A stretch of 64,000 nt of DNA from Adiantum capillus-veneris. Taxonomy: Eukaryota > Streptophyta > Polypodiopsida > Polypodiales > Pteridaceae. Below the pieces are notes generated by a model. The model was not told the origin of the DNA. It was given only the letters and a program-made list of their open reading frames with translations, and did no database searches. Made by a program: the position numbers and the translations under genes. The stretch spans positions 135,601,182 to 135,665,181 of the forward strand of contig CM043967.1 in NCBI GenBank assembly GCA_014529385.2. The letters run 5' to 3'. Shown here piece after piece: positions 1-10,936 of the stretch; position 1 is the stretch's first letter; every line of letters begins with the position of its first letter.

Positions 1-640
1 CAAGTCGAAAGCAGCAACAAGACTGTCAAGACTATTCTCACTAAGATTGTGCAGAAAGAGCCACACCAGTGGGACTTGAAACTTCAAACAACGCTCTGAG
101 AATATGGAATAGCTTATAAGGTCACCACATGATTGACACTATTTAGAATGGTGTATGGCACCGAAGCTGTTGTGCCTATGGAACTTGTCATACCCAGTCT
201 CAGGATGGCAGTCGAGTATGGGTTAGATTTTAATCACAATTTGAAACAGAGACTGGAGGAGTTAACACAGTTGGATGAGTTAAGGAAGAGGGCTATGTTG
301 GAACAAGAAATTGTTCAGCAAAAGAAGGAAACATTGGCATGACAGACAAATCAAAGTCAGGGAGTTTCAGAAAGGAGATTTGGTTTTGTTATATCAATCA
401 AAGCTAGGCCCTAAGAAACCAAACTTAAAGATAGCTTGGGCAGGTCCATACAAAGTTGATTGGGTGTTCTCCAATGGCACAATCAAATTGAAATATTTAT
501 GTGGATTACTGTTTCCAGGGGTATATAATGGGGCTAAAATCAAGCTCTATTATTTAGAAGACAGAGAAACTTCTAAAAATAAGGGTATTCAAAAGACAGA
601 GAGACTGAGGACCAGGAAATTCCATAATCAGCTATTTTAA
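1..640 (+). pseudogene. Gy1 integrase C-terminal remnant (Ty3/gypsy)
   Basis: This is the end of a Ty3/gypsy integrase, which joins element cDNA to host DNA. The frame reads a core end (VESSNKTVKTILTKIV), then MVYGTEAVVPMELVIPSLRM, then after a frameshift near 305-345 the C-terminal DNA-binding part (HDRQIKVREFQKGDLVLLYQ, WAGPYKV). It aligns well by eye with the Gy4 integrase at 24700-25250. Two in-frame stops (about 98 and 130) and the frameshift make it non-functional. The upstream part of the element lies outside the window. No chromodomain is visible, so a non-chromovirus lineage is likely. Confidence 0.85.
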
Positions 641-760
641 GCCTTTTTTATGTACATCTAGTTCCAAATCAAGCTCTATTATTCAGAAGGCAAAGAGACT
701 GAGGACCAGGAAATTCTATAATCAACTATTTTAAGCCTTTTTTATCTACATCTAGTTCCA
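538..760. repeat. Imperfect tandem duplication at the end of Gy1 pol
   Basis: A block at 538-666 is repeated at 667-760. Both copies run from ATCAAGCTCTATTAT through GACTGAGGACCAGGAAATT to ACATCTAGTTCC. The second copy lacks about 35 bases of the middle. The duplication carries the last integrase codons and the stop region. Confidence 0.8.
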
Positions 761-958
761 GAGACAGTCAAAAGGTCAGAAAAGTCTTGGTACAATAACA
801 CCATAGCAGTATCAAAATCAGTAAAGTGTCAAAATCAATATCAGATTTTATGGGGAAAAGGGTCAGTTGGACTATTAATGGTAATCATTTCAGCGAAGAT
901 GGAGAGGAATAGCCAATGCATGTGCACCATGTCATTTGCGGTGCACAGGACTCTATGA
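761..958. other. Spacer with no recognisable gene
   Basis: AT-rich sequence between integrase and the accessory frame of Gy1. I see no ORF with family resemblance and no clear element boundary here. A short purine run (GGGGAAAAGGG) lies near 852. Confidence 0.5.
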
Positions 959-2241
959 ATGGTAAGTAGTGGAGCTTTTATGGAACGTATGTGTATAACA
1001 GTAAGGCGCATAAGTATTTCTCCTCATAAATCTCTTACGCGACACCTGCCTACTATTATCCATTCACCATCACCAAGCTCTGAAGTTTCATCACTACAAC
1101 CACAAACTTCTTCGTTTGAGGAAACTGCTGATTACTGTCTATCTTTACCAACTACACCAGGATATGGATTTGAAGCTTCAAGTAAGTCCTCTTCTTCTCC
1201 CTCTATTGAGTCATCGTCTTCACGGTGTATGGGTAGGAAGGAAATGTCGAAAAGGATCTAGGAGACTATATATGAAACCCAAGGACTTATTGCTTTTGCA
1301 AAAGCTTCTCTTCCACTTATTCCTCACAGTAAAATATAGCGGTATGTGTTTACTAAGCAAGCCGAGACGTTACTCCGACTGTGGGATTTGCATGTGGTTG
1401 TGCAAGCTACAAGAAATAAGTTTGACACGGCTATCATTAGACAGGTTCTTGATTCCTTCAATGTGGAGGATGGAAGTGCTATGATCTATGGTAGAAAAGT
1501 GTCGGTGACACCTAGAAATATTACTTTTGCATTCAAGATGCCAAATGAGCCAAAGCCATCTGTAGCAACATCAGAACAAATCAATGTAGCTCTGAAAGAA
1601 GATGATGATGCCAAGAAGAAACACAAAGCCAGTGTGCAAGGGGTTCCAATAGCAAGTCTGGACATTTCTGCTGCTTACCACTTTGTAGCTAAAGCTTTGA
1701 GTCTCAAAAACAACCCAACTTATGTGTCAAAAAAATTGTTTGCTATGTTACTAGAAAAAAGATTGGACGCCACAGTTCCAATCAATCTATGTCAGATTCT
1801 GTCACATAATGTACTTCAGCAGACTGCTAAGTTGAAGTCCCAAAATGTTTTCAAAGCTTGGTATGTTTGGCAGTTTCTTTACTGGGCAACTTCTCTGGAC
1901 TCTTATGACTAGGTAAGGATGGCTTGGAGCCAGAAGCCCTTTTAGGTAACTAAAAATGTTGATTTATCATCAGATGAAGAAGCCCCATGTAACCAGTTAG
2001 CTATCATTGGGCAAAAGAGGAAAGCCACGCAAGAGGAGACTGGCAATTCGAAAAGACCAAAAACTACATTGGCCAAAAGCAGTGCTTCCCTTAGGCAGCT
2101 CGAAAGTCAAGTCAAAATAGTGTATGTTGAAAAGACTCCAGCAGACCAGACTTCAGCTGGCGAGTCAAAACAACCTCTTGTCCAGACCACTGGTGGAATC
2201 AGCGGGCAGCAGGGAAAATTTTGGCAACCACCAGTGCAGTA
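959..2241 (+). pseudogene. Gy1 accessory ORF, N-terminal part, function unknown
   Basis: One reading frame stays largely open from 959 to 2241, broken by stops near 1259, 1337, 1910 and 1943. It starts with a Ser/Pro-rich segment. A compact domain at about 1346-1912 follows, with motifs SFNVEDGSAMIYGRKVSVTP, LDISAAYHFVAKAL and KKLFAMLLEKRLDATVPINL. The last part is polar and low in complexity (KRKATQEETGNSKRPKTT). The order of motifs (beta-rich start, a helix with Ala-Tyr-His, then a helix-rich end) recalls the putative plant transposon protein domain found in gypsy-related plant proteins. That is inference from pattern only. It lies between integrase and the 3' LTR, where some plant gypsy lineages carry extra ORFs. 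Confidence 0.5.
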
Positions 2242-3493
2242 AAAGACCAGTCAGATAGGACCAGTGATGAGCATTCAGTGGGTCAGACTGATAAAGGAAA
2301 AGGACCAGCACATTCAAGTCCACAGGTTTCCATCCCTTACAGTGAATCGACTTTGCATTTACCCAAGAAGGACCGGTTACAAAAGCTTTAGACTCATCCT
2401 CTCAAAAGACATCTACCTTTGCACAAATTTGATTATGCTACACTACCATATATGGCTCCTGTCACAGTTTACGAGCGAGTTGCCTATGACCCAGCCACAG
2501 TGAATGATGGTTTTTACGTACTTATTTAGTCATCCTGGAATTGTGAATGCTATAGGACAAATGTTGGATGCCTTAGTGTCAAATGATGAATTCACGAAGT
2601 TAAAAGCTAAATTGAAGGAGACTGAGCAGCAAGTTGAAAAGTTGGAGCAAGAGAGAGGATCCCAATCCCTGCGGCACAGTGTCCTTGAGAATCAATCATG
2701 TAGGACCATTGAGCACTTAGAAGATAAGTTATCCAAGATGGATTATGAGATACGGGCGCTTAGAGAAGAAAAGGTAGAGACTGAAAGAGCTCCTAACAGA
2801 TTCGAAACCATGTTGCAAATGAAGAGAGTTGATTTCAACTCATTATTGACTAGCCACACTTCCTTGAAAGCCACTTTAACTGAAAGATATATCTATAATA
2901 ATTTGGCTGAGATATTGAATCCAGAGGGGAATGCTGTTTTCAATATAGACAATCTAAGAGTCCTTATGGAAACGATGCAGAGTGATTTGCAGGATAAATT
3001 TTTTGAATAGAACAGTGCTTTGGCAAATCAATCTATCCTGGGTTATATTGAACAACAGAACAACCTCGATGAGGATGATGATAAGGCAACAGAAGAGGAA
3101 GAGAAGGAGGATGACCCAAAAGAAAGGCACGATGATGTTGATTCTCCTCCATCTCCACCTTTAGGATCTGGTGTTGGTGGAGCAAGGGCTACAGGAGGAA
3201 ATAATCCTAGTACAGATCAACCAACCAGGATGAAGGTCAGGGGTCGGGTGATCAGCAGGCTGGAGATCAACAACCCAACAACACTGGGAATTCACCAGTG
3301 CACCAGTCATTCACAACACATTACGGATGAGAAAGGGAAAGACAAAGCTATGACTGAGGTTCTAAAAGGAGATGAGCAACATTCATTACAGCTCATCACA
3401 CTGAACAGGAGACTAAGACATCAGCAAGCGCCTTTAACCAGGATGTATCTGGAGGATGATGTTCTTCTGTGTGATCTTGAATGGTTTCAGTGA
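2242..3493 (+). pseudogene. Gy1 accessory ORF, coiled-coil and acidic part
   Basis: After a stretch where the protein-like reading moves to another frame (about 2260-2500), the original frame resumes at 2504. It codes for a helical segment rich in Glu, Lys and Leu (2592-2810, for example TKLKAKLKETEQQVEKLEQE) that looks like a coiled coil. A stop at 3008 is followed by an acidic stretch (3062-3130, DEDDDKATEEEEKEDDPKE) and a Gly/Pro/polar tail. There are no transmembrane segments, so nothing supports an envelope protein. This appears to continue the upstream fragment as one ancestral protein. Confidence 0.45.
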
Positions 3494-4663
3494 CTATATG
3501 TCGGCGCCAGAGAAATGGTCCAACATTGGAAATCAGATGCTTTTCATGACTAAGAGGTGTGCCAACTACTTGAGCATGCTAGTAGAATTCAATTGCTAGA
3601 AAGAGTACCTGGATGGGTATTAAACTTTGATGATAAACTAGCTAATCCACAGTGGAAGTGACAATCTACTGCAGACTATCATACACTAGCCATTAAATTA
3701 GAGCTCCTGTTGGGAAACATGCCAACTTATAAATGTATGAAGGACGTCAAAGGTTGATTAAAAAGAAATTTTACCACAAATGCAAATTTTCAGGAGAGTT
3801 CTGGATCAAGCTATTCTTGAAGATCAGGCTACCACCAGTAAAGGGCCTTCAACTCAAATGACAGTAGGAGAGCAAGCAAATACTCTTCGAAGACTGTTTC
3901 AGCTGGTTAGAGTAACTCGAAAGATGATGCAGCAGGAGAATCAGGGTGTCCTCAATTTTCTGAAATTTGTACCCAATTCTCAAATCTCCTGTATGCTTTA
4001 CCAGCCAAAGAAGCTTAGTTGCCTAGGTTTTTCCCAGCACTATATCCTCAACATCCAGAGCCAGTAGATCGGCTCACATACTAAAATATTACTGATGATC
4101 TTTGGGATTGGTATGAGCGATCCACTGTCAAATGGAAAACCTGGCAAACACTGCTCAATGATGCTCTTCAATTAAATGATCCTGGGGAACTAAAGCAGGA
4201 GATACAGAGAATTAAGTTGTGTATGGGACAATGGAAAATCTAGCTTAGAGGTCTCACCAAGATCACAAACCAGCTCCTGCAACTTACTGTGGAGTCCTCT
4301 AAAATCCTTGAAAAGGATGTTACGGCTAAACCGGGCCTGGGACCACAGTACAGAGAGATGGATGAGATTCTCTTTGAAGCTAGGATTAAAACAAATCAGC
4401 CTCTTCCAGAAGGATGGATCCATACAGTTTTGCATTGTCACAAATTGTCCAGAACTCATCTAACAAAAGGCAAACACACGCTCTATGATCCCGACACCAA
4501 AACCAATCATCCTCTCATGCCTTATGAAGTAGAAATGACTACAGAAAGGTGGGATCAACTTGAGCAGGAGGCCATTTAAAGACTTATCCAAAAGGACAAT
4601 GCTCGCACTGGGACTTTTGAAACACCAACACGATCGAAGGGCGAGAGGAAGCGGGTTCAGTGG
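3494..4663 (+). pseudogene. Gy1 accessory ORF, C-terminal remnants
   Basis: Protein-like stretches continue in shifting frames. Examples are LLERVPGWVLNFDDKLANP near 3600, TMTVGEQANTLRRLF-like sequence near 3860, DLWDWYERSTVKWKTWQTLL near 4095, and a 96-codon open piece at 4289-4579 (REMDEILFEARIKTNQPLPE, LMPYEVEMTTERWDQLEQEA). Several stops and shifts interrupt them. I do not recognise the family. Codon-level continuity with the upstream pieces suggests a single very long ancestral ORF of roughly 1,200 codons, which is inference. Confidence 0.35.
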
Positions 4664-4686
4664 AAGGATATTGGGTAGTTTCATCT

Positions 4687-4790
4687 CAGAATCCGATGGT
4701 GGATTTTTTTCTACTGTTTTCAGAATCAGATGGTGGATTTTTTCAGCCAATTTCAGAATCAGACGGTGGATTTTTCCAGTAAGGTATTGG
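4687..4790 (+). repeat. Three 34-bp direct repeats (CAGAATCAGATGGTGGATTT)
   Basis: Units start at 4687, 4721 and 4754. Each carries CAGAATC-GA-GGTGGATTTTT with spacing of 33-34 bases. A degenerate fourth copy lies at about 4986. They sit just upstream of the Gy1 3' LTR. Confidence 0.75.
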
Positions 4791-5041
4791 AGTTTCTTTG
4801 TCTGGACACCCGTGGAATTACAACTATAGGGGTGTCAAGCACTCAACAAGCATGAAGTATGGTATAAAGCTAGCAGTACAAGGAGAGTTAGCAACTTCAG
4901 AAGAGTACTATCATGAGGAACATAGGCCAACTCGTGAGGAACATCGGCCAACCCAGCAAGCAGGCAAAGAGATTCCTCAACACTTCAGAAGGATCAGTTG
5001 GTGGATTTTTTTCCAAAAATTTTGGAGTCTTACCAAAATTT

Positions 5042-5058
5042 AAGAAAGGAGGGACGGA
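5042..5058 (+). promoter_or_regulatory. Polypurine tract of Gy1
   Basis: AAGAAAGGAGGGACGGA lies directly before the TG that opens the 3' LTR. This is the expected position of the plus-strand primer. Confidence 0.75.
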
Positions 5059-5205
5059 TGTAGACGGTAGAGATAGTCTCAATAGGCGGGAATTGTCTCC
5101 TAGAAGTTGAATAGTGGACCAGCCAATAATTACCATGGCGGTTACCATAGTAACCTCAAGAGTCTATAAATAAAACCCATTACATTGTAATCGGGTTGAT
5201 TGTAC
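5059..5205 (+). repeat. Gy1 3' LTR, first part
   Basis: Begins TGTAGACGG after the polypurine tract. It contains a TATA box (TATAAATA, 5165-5172). It is interrupted at 5205 by Co1 and resumes after the target duplication at 10570. The rejoined LTR is about 470 bp and ends TCTAACA. Its partner LTR is outside the window. Confidence 0.8.
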
Positions 5206-5898
5206 TGTTAGGAAATAAGACGTAGCTAAATGAGTAGATCACTTAATGGAGAGAGACAGATTTACATACACGAGATTATAGAGTAGAGAGAGAGAGAGAG
5301 AGAGTACACACGATATACGTGGTTCACCCAATGTGGGTTACGTCCACGGGAAAGCATCCACTCAATGGTTTTAGTACTTCAAAACAAGAAGTAGTTTACA
5401 AAGGGATTATACCCTTAATGGAGCTCCCGCCTTGCTTCACTCTCACCACCTGACACTCACCTTCTTGAATCAACTTCACACACTGAAATGTGTGTAGAAA
5501 TGGCCTCCTTTTATAGGCCAAAAGGGCTGCCCTCTCTCATGAGAGGCAGCCATGTGTAGCCGCCCTTGTGTAGATAAGTCCAAATCGGACCCTCCAATCC
5601 GCCCATGTGTGGCCGCCCTTGAGAAGACAAGTCCGCCATTGAATTCGGCCACCGGCCAACCGACGGTTGTTTTTTGACCACTTTTCGGCCGCCGTCCGGC
5701 CATAATATTCCGGCGAGGGGAAAAAAAAGTCTTGGGGGCTTCCGCCCCCGAGGCCCCTGATTTTTTACTGTGAAAAATTTGGTTTCCGGTGAGTGATTTT
5801 CCTTCATGCACAATGGCTTCTCCTCATAATGGGGGCCTTACAAATGTGCGCTTTTACCACAGAAAATTACAAGGGTAAATGAGGCTCCATACTTAACA
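5206..5898 (-). repeat. Co1 3' LTR
   Basis: 693 bp. It contains a GA microsatellite (about 5286-5304) and a minus-strand TATA box (TATAAAAGG, about 5507-5517). Compared with the other LTR it has about 95 extra bases near its inner end (about 5760-5855) and lacks two short duplications. Length differences therefore outnumber point differences. Confidence 0.9.
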
Positions 5899-5913
5899 AT
5901 CTCCCACTTGGAG
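5899..5913 (-). promoter_or_regulatory. Co1 polypurine tract
   Basis: Minus-strand CCAAGTGGGAGAT abuts the TGTTAAG start of the 3' LTR. The position and GGGAGA core fit a copia plus-strand primer. Confidence 0.7.
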
Positions 5914-5958
5914 ACTGATCTCCAAACCAAACCTGTGATTGCTTTCCATTATGGCTTC

Positions 5959-6512
5959 TTATCCTTGAATGCTGATTGAAGATGAGCAAAAGCTCAACTT
6001 CTCCTTGTTGACCACCTTTGTAAACATGTCTGCAGGATTTTTACTTGTATGCACCTTTCCTAGCTTTAGTTGTCCCTCTTCCAAAAGAGTGCGTATGAAG
6101 TGATATCTCACCTCAATGTGCTTTGTCCTTGAATGAAAGACTGAGTTCTTCGCAAGATGGATAGCGCTTTGGCTATCACTGTACAAGACACAATTGTCTT
6201 GTTTGAATCCAAGCTCTTCTAAGAATCTGTGAAGCCACAGAATTTCTTTGCTTGCCTCCGTCATTGCTACATACTCTGCTTCCGTGGTAGAAAGTGAAAC
6301 CACTTTCTACAGCTTTGAAGCCCAGCTTACTGCTGTGCCTCCAACCGTTAACACATAGCCAGTAGTGCTCCTTCGAGTATCTTTGTCACCTTCCATATCT
6401 GCATCAGCATACCCTTCTAGAAAAATATCAGTTCCTCCAAAATACAAAGCATTTGTTGTTGTCCCTTTTAGATACCTAAGTATCCACTTCACAGCTTGCC
6501 AATGCTCTTTAC
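5959..6512 (-). pseudogene. Co1 RNase H domain
   Basis: Copia-type RNase H, which degrades the RNA of the RNA-DNA hybrid. Visible motifs are MKWILRYLKGTTTNALYF, GYADADMEGDKDTRRSTTGY, LSTTEAEYVAMTEASKEILW, YSDSQSAIHLAKN and KNPADMFTKVV. The acidic residues of the active site are present in these motifs. A one-base deletion near 6515 separates it from RT. A TAG at about 6304 replaces a codon where relatives have Gln, which fits a C-to-T change. Confidence 0.9.
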
Positions 6513-8438
6513 CTAGGTTTTCATGAACCTACTCACAACTCCCACTGCATGTGCAATGTCTGGCCTTGTCCAGACCATAGCATACATTAGAGAACCTACC
6601 GCTGCAGCATATGGAACTTTAGACATATAGGCTATCTCCTCTTGTGTCTTTGGACACATATCCTTCGTTAGTTTAAAGTGACCAGCCAAAGGTGTAGAAA
6701 CTGGTTTTGCATTTTGCATTGCAAACCTTTCTAGTACCTTCTTAATGTAATCTTCTTGAGATAGCTTTATTGTCTTCTTCATCCTGTGCCTTGATATTTT
6801 CATACCAAGTATCCTCTTTGCAGCACCTAAATCTTTCATTGAAAAAGATTTAGACAGCTCCTCTTTTAGGTCTTTGATGTCCTGCATGTTAGCACTTGCA
6901 ATCAACATGTCATCAACATATAACATTAGGATGATGAATTTCCCATCTCCAAAATTCTTTGTGTAGACGCAGTGATCCGAGTTGCATCTTGTGAATCCAT
7001 GATCCAACATCCATCGATCAAACTTCAAGTACCATTGTCTTGATGCTTGCTTTAAACCATACAAGCTCTTCTTTAATCTGCAAACCATTTTCTCCTTACC
7101 TTTTACTTCATACCCCTTTGGTTGAAGCATGTAGATTTCCTCCTCTAAGTCACCATGAGGGAATGCCGTATTTACATCCATTTGCTCGAGATTTAGATCA
7201 TGAGCAGCCACAAGGCTTAAGACAAGCCTAATTGAGTTCATTTTTACAACAAGAGAAAATATTTCATTGAATTCAATACCTTTCTTTTGAGAAAACCCTT
7301 TTACCACAAGCCTAGACTTGTACCTTTTCTTCCCACCTTCTTCTTCCTTCACCTTGTACCCCCATTTGTTTTGAAGTGCCCGCTTACCTTTAGGCAACTC
7401 AGCCAATTCCCATTTTTGGTTGCGATGTAGTGAGTCCATCTCCACTTGCATGCTCTTTGTCCATTCTTCTTTGGATTCATGTTGCATAGCTTCTTCGTAT
7501 GATTCCGGCTCTCCAGAATCTGAGATCAAGAGATGGTTGAAGGAAGGAACAAATCTTTCTAGAGGTCTACTTGCTCTTGTAGATCTTCGGGGAATAGGTT
7601 GAGGCTCCTCATTTGGTTGACGTTGTTGCACATTGTCACCGTTTGTAGTCCTTGAGTCTTCACCGTCCTCAAGCTCCATGTACTCATCACCTGTTTCTTT
7701 TGTTTGATTTCTTTCCAAGTAATCTTTGTACATATTTTGTTCATTAAAAATTACATCCCTACTCCTTAAGATTTTACCATCTTCAGGATTCCATAGGCGA
7801 TACCCAAAGTCACCTTCTCCATAGCCAATGAAGAAACACTTTTTGGACTTTGCATCTAGCTTTGATCTTAGGCTTCTATCTATGTGCATGAAAGCCTCAC
7901 ACCCAAACACTTTGAGAAATGCATAATTCACCGGTTTACCTGTCCATGCCTCTTGTGGAACTCCCCCATCCAATGCCGTTGAGGGTGACCGATTGATTAA
8001 GTACACAGACGCACTTACAGCTTCCGCCCAAAGCTCAAGCGGTAGGCCAGCATGTAGCCGCATGCTTCGTGCTCGCTCCATGATTATCCTGTTCATCCTT
8101 TCCAAAATCCCATTTTGTTGAGGTGTCCTTGGGGTTGTCTTTTGCCTCTGAATGCCATTGCTAACACAAAAGCTTTCAAAAGCTTGGCTGCAATATTCAC
8201 CTCCATTGTCGGATCTGAGGCATTTAACCTTCGTACCTGTTTCATTCTCCACAAAGTCTTTCCACCTTTGAAATATGGAAAATACATCGGACTTATTCTT
8301 CATGACATAAACCCATGTTTTTCTAGTCGCATCGTCTATGAATGTTACATAGTACAATGAGCCACCAAGTGATGGTGTACTTGCAGGACCCCAAACATCA
8401 GAATGAACCAACTCAAGTTTTTTTGTTTTTTCTTTCAT
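6513..8438 (-). pseudogene. Co1 integrase core and reverse transcriptase
   Basis: A 641-codon frame. The integrase core shows all three catalytic positions: Asp in LVHSDVWGP, Asp in LRSDNGGEY and Glu in PQQNGILERMNR. The RT follows with KWGYKVKEEEGGKKRYKSRL, LEQMDVNTAFPHGDLEEEIY, LKKSLYGLKQASRQWY and the active site YVDD (6909-6920). Length and domain order are normal for copia pol. A frameshift in an A-run near 8415-8438 separates it from gag-protease, and a deletion at its end separates it from RNase H. As it stands it cannot give a full polyprotein. Confidence 0.92.
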
Positions 8439-9840
8439 TTCCTGATTTTTGAAATTTCACCCTCTTTTGTTTACCATAAACACAATCTTCACAGAACTCT
8501 AAGTCCACTTCTTTCAAACCTGGTAGAAGCTTCTTTGTTTGAAGGATTTGCATTCCTTTGGCACTCATATGTCCAAGCCGGTAGTGCCACACCACACTGT
8601 CAACTTCTGTAGTTGCTGCACAAGCTGAAGGTTGTGTGCTAACAGTACACAAGTAAAGTGTACCGACCTTTTCTCCTTTGGCAACCACCAAAGATCCCTT
8701 TGAGATCTTCCACCGTTTGTTTCCGAATGCAATGTTGTGACCTTCATTGTCCAATTGTCTTGTAGAGATCAAATTTTTGCAAAGAGAAGGAACATGCCTA
8801 ACATCTTTAAGCTTCCATTCATTTCCGTTAGCAGTTTTGACAGAAACTGTACCTTTGGCCACAATCTCACAAGCTTCATCATCTCCCAAGTATACATACC
8901 CAAAATTACCTTTGGTGTAGTCTTGGAAATGTTGCTTGTGTGGTGTTGCATGGAATGAAGCCCCGGAATCTACTATCCAGGAATTAGACACATTGTCTAA
9001 TGAGAGAATTAGAGCATCTTGCTCTACTTTACCTGTCACATTGGCCTCCGATGTTGGCTTGTTGTCTTGAGACTCTGCCTCCTTCTTCTTCTTGGACCAG
9101 CAATCCTTCCTGACATGGATCTTCTTGTCGCAGTTCCAACATTCAAGAACTGACTTTGTGCGTGACTTGCTCCGCCTTGAGCGATCACGACCCTTTTGGT
9201 TTTTGAACCTCTCCTTAGGCCTTCCTCTTGTTTCTACTGACAATGCAGCACTTGATGATTCTCCTGTGCTTCTCCTTCATATTTCCTCGCTTAGGAGAAC
9301 ACCCACAACATCATCAAACTTAAGAGTATTTGTGCCAAAAATAGAATTACTTATAGCCATCACAAGGCTATCCCAACTATCCGGTAGAGATGATAGTATA
9401 AGAAGAGCTCGCACTTCATCATCGAAATTGATTTTCACCGATCGAAGTTGACTTATGTTTGTGTTAAAGTCATTTAGGTGTTCTGCAACTGAACCATTCT
9501 CTGCCATCTTTAGATTGAACAAACGCTTCATAAGAAATACCTTATTGGATGCCGATGGTTTCTCGTAGAAGTCGTCAAGTGACTTCATCAAGTCCTCCGT
9601 GGTCTTCATCTCCGAAACATTGAAGGCCACCATTGACGCCAAGCTTAACCGGATTGTTCCTAGTGCCTTTCGATCAAGGACAATCCATGCTTCATCTGCC
9701 ATTGTTGCGGGCTTCTTTGCAAGACCACCTAGTGGCAAATAGAGGTCCTTCTGGTAGAGATAGTCTTCAATCTACATCTTCCAATGTTGGTAGTTTGTGC
9801 CGTTGAACTTCTCAATCTTGAGCTTCCCTTCCTCCTCCAT
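8413..9840 (-). pseudogene. Co1 gag, zinc knuckle, protease and integrase zinc-binding domain
   Basis: The gag frame opens at ATG 9838-9840 (MEEEGKLKIEKFNGTNYQHW). It runs in one frame to 8413 with two stops: a TAG at about 9774 and a TGA at 9277. Both sit where relatives have CAG and CGA codons. The capsid-type segment includes DDFYEKPSASNKVFLMKRLF and LLILSSLPDSWDSLV. The zinc knuckle CWNCDKKIHVRKDC keeps CX2CX4HX4C but has lost both usual Gly residues. The protease shows WIVDSGASFHATP. The integrase HHCC module shows WHYRLGHMSAKGM and CEDCVYGKQK. One stop removes most of gag translation. Confidence 0.9.
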
Positions 9841-9895
9841 AACTCCCACTCAATTCAAGGAATCCTTTCCTTGAGATAATTTAGCTACGAGCAAA

Positions 9896-9911
9896 CCTTG
9901 CTCTGATACTA
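9896..9911 (-). promoter_or_regulatory. Co1 primer-binding site, initiator tRNA-Met type
   Basis: Minus-strand TAGTATCAGAGCAAGG lies just inside the 5' LTR. It matches the usual plant copia PBS TGGTATCAGAGC except for one G-to-A change in the leading TGG. Confidence 0.85.
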
Positions 9912-9913
9912 GT

Positions 9914-10569
9914 TGTTAGGAAATAAGACATAGCTAAATGAGTAGATTACTTAATGGAGAGAGACAGATTTACATACACAAGATTATAGAGTAGAGAGAG
10001 AGAGAGAGAGTACACATGATATACGTGGTTCACCCAATGTGGGTTACGTCCACGGGAAAGCAGCCACTCAATGGCTTTAGTACTTCAAAACAAGAAGTAG
10101 TTTACAAAGGGATTATACCCTTAATGGAGCTCCCGCCTTGCTTCACTCTCACCACCTCACACTCACCTTCTTGCATCAACTTCACACACTGAAATGTGTG
10201 TAGAAATGGCCTCCTTTTATAGGCCAAAAGGGCTGCCCTCTCTCATGAGAGGCAGCCATGTGTAGCCGCCCTTGTGTAGATAAGTCCAAATCGGACCCTC
10301 CAATCTGCCCAGGTGTGGCCGCCCTTGAGAAGACAAGTCCGCCATTGAATTCGGCCACCGGCCACCGTCCATTGACTACCGGCCACCGGCCAACCGAAGG
10401 TTGTTTTTCGACCACTTTCCGGCCGCCATCCAGCCATAATATTCCGGCGAAAAGTAATATTCCGGCGAGGGGAAAAAACAGTCTCGGGGGCTTCCGCCCC
10501 CGAGGCCCCTAAAGTTGCCCCTGATTACCACAAAAAATTACAAGGGTAAATCAGGCTCCATACTTAACA
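9914..10569 (-). repeat. Co1 5' LTR
   Basis: 656 bp, with the same GA microsatellite and TATA box as the 3' LTR. It carries two short duplications absent from the other LTR: CCACCGTCCATTGACTACCG near 10366 and an extra TAATATTCCGG near 10455. Confidence 0.9.
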
Positions 10570-10897
10570 TGTACTTTGGGACTGCTTGTACTCTTTGACT
10601 TCTCACTTCTAGTCCCTTGGTTCTAGTCTTCGAAGTTGTCTTGAGTGACAATCTCTTCACTTGCAATTCTACTTTGTAACCATTACTACATTAGTCAATT
10701 GGGCTTCAGTCTATGATACCTTGTATTCGTTCTTCATAAACTTTGAATCTGAACCTGAAACACTTTTCCAATCATTCAGTCTGTTTCTAGTCCCAGTAGG
10801 GTATTTCAGTTTAGTTAACTATTCCAGCTCAGTTTCTATATTCCGTTCCAATTTCATTGACTAAACTGATGACTTCCAGTAGCTGTAAATTCTAACA
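10570..10897 (+). repeat. Gy1 3' LTR, second part
   Basis: Continues the LTR after the Co1 target duplication and ends TCTAACA at 10897, pairing with the TGTAGA start at 5059. The next five bases are TTGAA, the expected downstream target duplication. The matching upstream copy is off the window. Confidence 0.75.
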
Positions 10898-10936
10898 TTG
10901 AAATCAGCTATCTGAAGAGATCACCTCCAATTCCAA

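Larger units (their letters stand above)
5206..10569 (-). mobile_element. Co1: Ty1/copia LTR retrotransposon, nearly complete
   Basis: A 5.36-kb element with LTRs of 693 bp (5206-5898) and 656 bp (9914-10569) on the minus strand. Minus-strand termini are TGTTAAG and CCTAACA. A perfect 5-bp target duplication TGTAC flanks it (5201-5205 and 10570-10574). A PBS and a polypurine tract are in place. The coding order is gag, protease, integrase, RT, RNase H, as in copia elements of the Tnt1-like type. Coding defects are few: three in-frame stops and two frameshifts. It sits inside the Gy1 3' LTR, so it is younger than Gy1. Confidence 0.95.

Noticed and set aside
2504-3010. Envelope-like protein in Gy1
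   Set aside because: The segment is a predicted coiled coil without signal peptide or membrane helix.
6883-9451. Plus-strand ORFs across Co1 (for example 9092-9451 and 7040-7231)
   Set aside because: They are the antisense of well-supported Co1 coding sequence.
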